From: Streptomyces justiciae
GTDB lineage: Bacteria; Actinomycetota; Actinomycetes; Streptomycetales; Streptomycetaceae
Reading direction: 5' to 3'
Length of the DNA: 64,000 nt
Assembly: GCF_015163075.1 (NCBI RefSeq)
Contig: NZ_JADDXU010000010.1
Coordinates: 186,001 to 250,000 of the forward strand
Position numbers and translations under genes: made by a program. The notes under the pieces were generated by a model. That model had not been told where the DNA came from. It searched no databases and saw only the letters and a program-made list of their open reading frames with translations. Below are positions 59,804 to 64,000 of this stretch, piece by piece; within the stretch, counting starts at the first letter, position 1; each line of letters opens with the position of its first letter.

Positions 59804-60660
59804 AGCGCGCCGACCTCCCTGGGCGCGATCCGGCGCAGCCGCCCCGGCGGCTCCGGCCGCTTGCTCCACTCGCGCGGGTAGCCCACCGACACCTCCTCGA
59901 AGCGGACCCCGTCGAGCCAGGTGGTGCGGGGGATGTGGAGATGGCCGTAGACCATGGTCTCGACGCGGAACCGGCGGTGCCAGTCGGCGGTCAGGGTGGT
60001 GCCGCACCACATGGCGAACTCGGGGTACCACAGGACGTCCGTGGGGTGCCGGTCCAACGGGTAGTGGTTGACGAGGACGGTGGGCAGGTCGTCCGGCAGC
60101 GCCTCGAGCCGGCGCTCGGTCTCGGCGACGCGGGCGCGGCACCAGGCCTCGCGGGTCGGGTAGGGGTCGGGGTGCAGCAGGTGTTCGTCGGTGCAGACGA
60201 TGCCGGTGCCGTGCGCGTACTCCAGGCCCTGTTCCTTGGTCGTGCAGCCGGCGGGCAGGAAGGAGTAGTCGTAGAGGAGGAAGAGCGGCGCGACGGCGAC
60301 CGGGCCGCCGGGGCCCTCCCAGACGGGGTACGGGTCCTCGGGGGTGAGGACGCCCAGGTCGCGGCAGACCTCGACGAGGTGCTCGTAGCGGGCGACGCCG
60401 CGCAGGGTGACGGGGTCGCTGGGGTGGGTCCACAGTTCGTGGTTGCCGGGGGCCCAGATCACCTTGCGGAAGCGGCCGGCGAGGGTTTCCAGCGCCCAGC
60501 GGATCTGACCGACGGTCTCCGCGACGTCACCGGCGACGAGCAGCCAGTCGTCGTCCGTCTCCGGGCGCATGGCCTCCACCAGGTCGCGGTTCTCGGGGTA
60601 GCCGATGTGCAGGTCACTGATGGCCAGCAGTTGTGCGGCGCCACCGGCCGTCGACGTCAC
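59800..60660 (-). CDS. Metallophosphoesterase
   Basis: A 286-residue calcineurin-like phosphoesterase with the motif series ISDLHIG, GDVAE, GNHELW, VNHYPL and GHLH, which bind two metals. The substrate is unknown; the tight coupling to a PPTase might mean a role in CoA or carrier-protein turnover (inference). GTG 60660 is supported by GGAGGGGG six bases upstream; a longer frame is not needed. Confidence 0.88.
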   Translation of the reverse strand: MTSTAGGAAQLLAISDLHIGYPENRDLVEAMRPETDDDWLLVAGDVAETVGQIRWALETLAGRFRKVIWAPGNHELWTHPSDPVTLRGVARYEHLVEVCRDLGVLTPEDPYPVWEGPGGPVAVAPLFLLYDYSFLPAGCTTKEQGLEYAHGTGIVCTDEHLLHPDPYPTREAWCRARVAETERRLEALPDDLPTVLVNHYPLDRHPTDVLWYPEFAMWCGTTLTADWHRRFRVETMVYGHLHIPRTTWLDGVRFEEVSVGYPREWSKRPEPPGRLRRIAPREVGAL

Positions 60661-60782
60661 GTCCCGCCCCCTCCGCGCACCCGGATACGACCACGACAGC
60701 ATATTCGGGCGCCGCCGGGAGGGTAGTTCAAGATCGAAAAATCCGTAACACGCACGTTGCACGCGAGGGCCCCGGCAGGCCG

Positions 60783-60885
60783 TATGATCGCCCCAACACC
60801 ACCGCCATGAACTTCCCTTCTTACAGGGCGGTTTGGTGTCCCTAAAAACCACCCTGGCCGGGCACGGCCTGCTTCGCCCTGCCCG
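60783..60885 (+). promoter_or_regulatory. Attenuator-like leader with mutually exclusive hairpins and a 12-codon leader frame
   Basis: TATGAT at 60783-60788 is a likely -10 box. ATG 60807 to TAA 60845 encodes MNFPSYRAVWCP. ACACCACCGCC (60796-60806) can pair with 60827-60839 (GGCGG, two-base bulge, TGGTGT); alternatively GGGCGGTTT (60826-60834) pairs with AAACCACCC (60846-60854, one mismatch). The two use the same bases, so they exclude each other. A further CGGGCA/TGCCCG stem lies at 60859-60885. The ATP-grasp gene starts at 60908 after GAAAGG. Confidence 0.55.
60807..60845 (+). CDS. Possible leader peptide (12 residues)
   Basis: MNFPSYRAVWCP with stop TAA at 60843-60845. It has no Shine-Dalgarno but would begin about 12 bases into the predicted transcript. 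The Trp, Cys and Pro codons sit inside the arms of the alternative hairpins, where slow decoding could change folding. Translation is unproven. Confidence 0.4.
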   Translation: MNFPSYRAVWCP

Positions 60886-60907
60886 AAAACCCCGAAAGGC
60901 GGCCTGC

Positions 60908-62035
60908 ATGATCTCTCGCGTACGCGTCTGGCTCAACCGCACGTACGCGGAGAACGTGTTCTTCATGGATCAGCTGCGGAAAAATCCCAGCGATCGCGCC
61001 GTCGAGATCCATGCCACGCACGGCGACGCGGACTCCCCCGTACTGGCCGCCGCCGACACCGCGGACCTGGAGCCGGAGGGCCTGTCCCCCGCCGGGTACG
61101 TGGAGTACGCGCTCGACCAGTGCCAGCGGCGCGGCATCGACGTGTTCGTGCCCCGGCTGCACCAGTCGGCGATCGTGGCGCACCGGGCCGAGTTCGAGGC
61201 TGTGGGTACGGCGCTCCTTGCACCGCCGCCGGAGGCCGTGGCCGTCTTCGAGGACAAGGTGATCGCCTACGAGGCCGTGCAGGCGATCGGGGTACCGGTG
61301 CCGCCGTGGTTCCGGGTGCGGTCGGCCGACGAACTCGTCGCGGCCGTCGAGGAGTTGGAGGCCGGCGGCCACAAGGCGTGCTTCAAGCCGGCGTCCGGTG
61401 CGGGCGGGGTGGGCTTCCGCGTGATCACGCGCGCCCCCTTCTCGCTCGTTCACCTCAACGGCTTCCCCAGCCCGTACGTCCCGTTGGACGTGGTCGTCGA
61501 GGCGTTGCGGCAGGCCGACGAGGCGGTGGACTGGCTGGTGATGCCGCGTCTTGAGCAGCCGGAGGTGTCGGTGGACTGTCTCACGGGGCCCGACAACCGG
61601 ATTCGGCTGGCGGTGGGCCGCACGAAGAACGGGCGCCGGCGCGGGTTCACGCTGCACGAGCAGTGGCTGGAGCCGGCGCGGTTGATCGCGGAGGGGTTCG
61701 GGCTGCACTACCTGTCCAACATCCAGTTCCGGATGTTCGGGGACCGGCCCGTTCTCATGGATGTCAACACGCGTCCAGCTGGGGGTTTGCATCAGCTGTC
61801 GCTGTGTGGGGTGAACGCACCTTGGGCTGCTGTGCAGTTGGCGCTCGGCGAGGATCCGGGGGAGATGGTGCCGCCGTTCCTGGGACAGGACTACACGGTG
61901 GTTTCGGGGCCGCGGCCGTTGCGGGCCGTTTCGCTGCCGCAGCAGAGGGCTTTGGAGCCGTTGCCTGCGGTGCCGTCACCTGTGATGGCCGAGCCAGTTA
62001 CAACTGAGGCCGCGGCTTCTGTACTGCCGCTTTAG
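60908..62035 (+). CDS. ATP-grasp domain protein
   Basis: A 375-residue ligase-type protein. An N-terminal pre-grasp domain (RVWLNRTYAENVFFMDQLR) is followed by the ATP-grasp core (CFKPASGAGGVGFRVI; DWLVMPRLEQPEVSVDC; FRMFGDRPVLMDVNTRPAGGLHQLS with metal-binding Asp and Asn). The C-terminal 35 residues are low-complexity. Such enzymes join a carboxylate to an amine via an acyl phosphate; the substrate is unknown. GAAAGG lies eight bases before the ATG. Its leader looks regulatory and it is divergent from the phosphoesterase/PPTase pair. Confidence 0.83.
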   Translation: MISRVRVWLNRTYAENVFFMDQLRKNPSDRAVEIHATHGDADSPVLAAADTADLEPEGLSPAGYVEYALDQCQRRGIDVFVPRLHQSAIVAHRAEFEAVGTALLAPPPEAVAVFEDKVIAYEAVQAIGVPVPPWFRVRSADELVAAVEELEAGGHKACFKPASGAGGVGFRVITRAPFSLVHLNGFPSPYVPLDVVVEALRQADEAVDWLVMPRLEQPEVSVDCLTGPDNRIRLAVGRTKNGRRRGFTLHEQWLEPARLIAEGFGLHYLSNIQFRMFGDRPVLMDVNTRPAGGLHQLSLCGVNAPWAAVQLALGEDPGEMVPPFLGQDYTVVSGPRPLRAVSLPQQRALEPLPAVPSPVMAEPVTTEAAASVLPL

Positions 62036-62039
62036 GTTC

Positions 62040-62098
62040 GTTGCCGGGTGCGGGTAGTTCGTGGCTTGTCGCGCAGTTCCCCGCGCCCCTGAAGGAAC
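62040..62098. repeat. Streptomyces dispersed intergenic element, copy B (shortened, reverse)
   Basis: In reverse orientation it reads AGGGGCGCGGGG, CTGCGCGACAAGCCAC, ACCCGCACCCGG, matching copy A at 18481-18560 but lacking the central hairpin. It sits between the ATP-grasp gene and the chitinase promoter. Confidence 0.7.
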
Positions 62099-62110
62099 CT
62101 CAACCTCACC

Positions 62111-62165
62111 GGTATGGACCAATTCTGTCGTTCGTCTTGACAGGCGGATTGGTCCATACCAACTT
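62111..62165 (+). promoter_or_regulatory. Chitinase promoter flanked by DasR-type sites
   Basis: A perfect 13-bp inverted repeat, GGTATGGACCAAT (62111-62123) and ATTGGTCCATACC (62148-62160), flanks TTGACA (62137-62142); the -10 lies near 62160-62165. Each arm resembles the dre element bound by DasR (ACTGGTCTAGACCAGT) and the TGGTCCAGACC-type direct repeats known before Streptomyces chitinase genes. Repression relieved by glucosamine-6-phosphate is the expected behaviour. Confidence 0.8.
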
Positions 62166-62217
62166 TGTTGCGCACCCCCTGCACTCCCGAACACCCCCAT
62201 TCCTTCAGGGAGATCGC

Positions 62218-63912
62218 GTGCGCAACCCAACCAGCAACCCCTTCAGACGTCCCAGACGTCGACTTCTCGCTCTCCTCGCCACCGCCGGGCTCGCGCTCGG
62301 TGGAGCCGTTGCCCTCCCCGGCACCGCTCAGGCGGCGAACATCCTGACCAATCCCGGCTTCGAGTCGGGCAGCGTCTCCCCCTGGTCCTGTACCGGGAAC
62401 CTCGGCTCGGTCGTCTCCTCCCCCGTGCACGGCGGCTCCAAGGCCCTTGCGGGGGCGGTCAGTTCGAGTGACAACGCCAAGTGCAGCCAGACGGTCGCCG
62501 TCAAGCCGAACACGGCGTACACGCTCAGCGGCTGGGTGCGCGGCAGCTACGTCTATCTCGGCGTGGACGGCGGCGCCTCCACCTGGACGTCGTCGCCGTC
62601 GGCGTACGCCCAGCTCAGCGTCAACTTCACCACCGGGGCCTCGCAGACCAGCGCCACCATCTACACCCACGGCTGGTACGCGCAGGGCACCTACTACGCC
62701 GACGACATCAGCCTCGACGGGCCCGGTGGCGGCGGTTCGGACACGCAGGCGCCGACCGCGCCGACCAGTCTCCGGTCCACCGCGAAGACCTCCTCCACCG
62801 TGTCGCTGGCCTGGAACGCCTCGACCGACAACGTCGGCGTCACCGCGTACGACATCTACAGCGGCTCCAACCAGGTGCTGAGCGTCTCCGGTACGACGGC
62901 CACCGTCAGCGGGCTCTCCGCGAGCACCGCCTACACCTTCACCGTGAAGGCCCGGGACGCCGCCGGTAACTCCTCGGCGGCCTCCAACTCCGTGAGCGTC
63001 ACGACCGACGCGGGCGGCGGGGGCGGTACCGGGTTCAAGCAGGCCGCGCCCTATCTGTACGAGGGCTGGGGCGATCCGCCGAGCGTGTCGACCGTGATGA
63101 GCTCGACCGGCATCAAGTGGTTCACGATGGCGTTCATGCTGGACGGCGGCGGCTGCAACCCCATGTGGGACAGCAACCGGCCGCTGACCGGCGGGGTCGA
63201 CCAGAGCGTCATCAACCAGATCCGCTCGGCGGGCGGGGACATCGTGCCCTCGTTCGGCGGCTGGCAGGGCAGCAAGCTCGGCGCCAACTGCTCCTCCGCC
63301 AGTGCGCTCGCCGCCGCTCTCCAGAAGGTGATCGACGCCTACTCGCTCAAGGCGATCGACATGGACATCGAGAACACGGACGAGTTCGAGAACGAGGCCG
63401 TGCAGGCGAGGATCCTCACCGCGCTGAAGACGGTCAAGGCCAACAACCCCGGCCTGAAGACCATCGTCACCTTCGGCACCTCGACCACCGGACCGACCTA
63501 CTACGGCAACCGGCTGATCGAGCAGGCCAAGTCGATCGGCGCCGACATCGACGTCTTCACCATCATGCCGTTCGACTTCGGCGGCGGCTCCGACATGTAC
63601 GGCAACACCGTGAACGCGACGGAGGGCCTGAAGGCCAAGCTGAAGTCCACCTTCGGCTGGGACGACGCCACCGCCTACGCCCACATCGGCATCTCGGGCA
63701 TGAACGGGCTCAGCGACCAGCAGGAGCTGACGAGCCCGGCCATCTGGACGCAGATCCGTGACTGGGCGAACTCCCACCACATCGCCCGGCTGGCGTTCTG
63801 GTCGGTCAACCGCGACCGGCCGTGCGCGGGTGGCGGCGTGGTGAGCAACTGCTCCGGCATCAGCCAGAACAACTGGCAGTTCACCTCGATCACGGCCGGT
63901 TTCACCGGCTGA
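62218..63912 (+). CDS. Secreted GH18 chitinase with CBM and fibronectin type III domains
   Basis: Degrades chitin outside the cell. The 564-residue protein has a signal peptide (to about A40), an N-terminal CBM4/16-like domain (about 41-170), one Fn3 domain (about 177-265) and a GH18 catalytic domain (about 275-564) with the catalytic Asp381, Asp383 and Glu385 in AIDMDIEN. This order resembles the S. coelicolor/S. lividans ChiC-ChiD class. GGGAG lies before the GTG start. The promoter carries DasR-type sites. Confidence 0.93.
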   Translation: MRNPTSNPFRRPRRRLLALLATAGLALGGAVALPGTAQAANILTNPGFESGSVSPWSCTGNLGSVVSSPVHGGSKALAGAVSSSDNAKCSQTVAVKPNTAYTLSGWVRGSYVYLGVDGGASTWTSSPSAYAQLSVNFTTGASQTSATIYTHGWYAQGTYYADDISLDGPGGGGSDTQAPTAPTSLRSTAKTSSTVSLAWNASTDNVGVTAYDIYSGSNQVLSVSGTTATVSGLSASTAYTFTVKARDAAGNSSAASNSVSVTTDAGGGGGTGFKQAAPYLYEGWGDPPSVSTVMSSTGIKWFTMAFMLDGGGCNPMWDSNRPLTGGVDQSVINQIRSAGGDIVPSFGGWQGSKLGANCSSASALAAALQKVIDAYSLKAIDMDIENTDEFENEAVQARILTALKTVKANNPGLKTIVTFGTSTTGPTYYGNRLIEQAKSIGADIDVFTIMPFDFGGGSDMYGNTVNATEGLKAKLKSTFGWDDATAYAHIGISGMNGLSDQQELTSPAIWTQIRDWANSHHIARLAFWSVNRDRPCAGGGVVSNCSGISQNNWQFTSITAGFTG

Positions 63913-63915
63913 CGC

Positions 63916-64000
63916 TCAACCGGCTCGATACCCCCACGCCTGCGCCAACTCGACCAGGCGTGGGGGCAGTTCGGTCTCCGGGTCCGCCGGGCGCGCGGGC
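63916..64000 (-). CDS. 3' end of an unidentified gene (partial)
   Basis: On the minus strand the codons read ...ETELPPRLVELAQAWGYRAG and then TGA (63916-63918). GC-rich third positions support coding. The perfect 12-bp inverted repeat at 63931-63942/63955-63966 lies within it and may also end transcription of the converging chitinase gene. No family is assignable. Confidence 0.5.
   Translation of the reverse strand, partial: PARPADPETELPPRLVELAQAWGYRAG
63931..63966 (+). terminator. Perfect 12-bp hairpin after the chitinase gene
   Basis: CCCCCACGCCTG pairs with CAGGCGTGGGGG around a 12-base loop, beginning 19 bases past the chitinase stop. It fits a U-less Streptomyces terminator, although it overlaps the predicted end of a converging gene. 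Confidence 0.6.

Noticed and set aside
1..64000. tRNA, rRNA, insertion sequence, prophage or attachment site
   Set aside because: No cloverleaf-like sequence, transposase, integrase or terminal inverted repeats were noticed; base composition is even throughout.

Overview
The window is high-GC, densely coded DNA with GC-rich third codon positions and frequent GTG starts. Leucine TTA codons are almost absent, and it carries twin-arginine exported enzymes, DUF2510 and LacI/TetR/GntR regulators, and probable leaderless genes. All of this points to a Streptomyces chromosome. From memory, the order laccase - ligD/ligC - pcaV/pca operon ... Sfp-type PPTase resembles the SCO6712-to-SCO6673 arm region of S. 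coelicolor. No rRNA, tRNA, CRISPR array, prophage or insertion sequence was found.

Layout. 0-6 kb: a two-domain small laccase, divergent from a secreted ThuA/PQQ-sugar-dehydrogenase protein and a cupredoxin/DUF1080 protein. 6-9.3 kb: divergent ligD-type polymerase and ATP-dependent DNA ligase, then an alcohol dehydrogenase. 9.5-17.6 kb: a DUF3048 lipoprotein, then the MarR regulator pcaV divergent from a tightly overlapping pcaIJFHGBL operon (protocatechuate to succinyl-CoA plus acetyl-CoA). 17.7-27.5 kb: an SDR, a large LuxR-like ATPase lacking its DNA-binding end, a DUF2510 membrane protein, a TetR beside a 16-bp iterated operator array and a PAP2/DMT membrane operon, and a secreted phospholipase C. 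27.7-31.3 kb: a TetR-controlled tautomerase/dehydrogenase/thioesterase island with four matching palindromes and a 40-bp tandem array. 31.6-41.6 kb: a membrane protein, a MocR/DJ-1 pair, vanA-small protein-vanB, an IclR regulator and a four-gene ABC importer. 41.6-49.7 kb: a LacI-controlled alpha-glucan operon (binding protein, two permeases, GH13, beta-helix glycanase). 49.7-55.4 kb: a polyamine-type ABC operon with divergent GntR and Cache proteins. 55.4-64 kb: a MmyB-like sensor, an XRE/HExxH pair, an alpha/beta hydrolase, a PPTase/phosphoesterase pair, an ATP-grasp gene behind an attenuator-like leader, and a GH18 chitinase with a DasR-type promoter.

Function. A coherent theme is plant-aromatic use. 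Laccase could release phenolics, VanAB would demethylate vanillate to protocatechuate, and the pca operon degrades that to central metabolites. Polymer use (alpha-glucan, chitin, phospholipid, keto-sugars) forms a second theme. The least explained parts are the ATP-grasp leader with two mutually exclusive hairpins and a 12-codon reading frame, the four-operator TetR/tautomerase island, a 56-residue Cys/His-rich protein inside the van operon, and short tandem duplications at several gene junctions.
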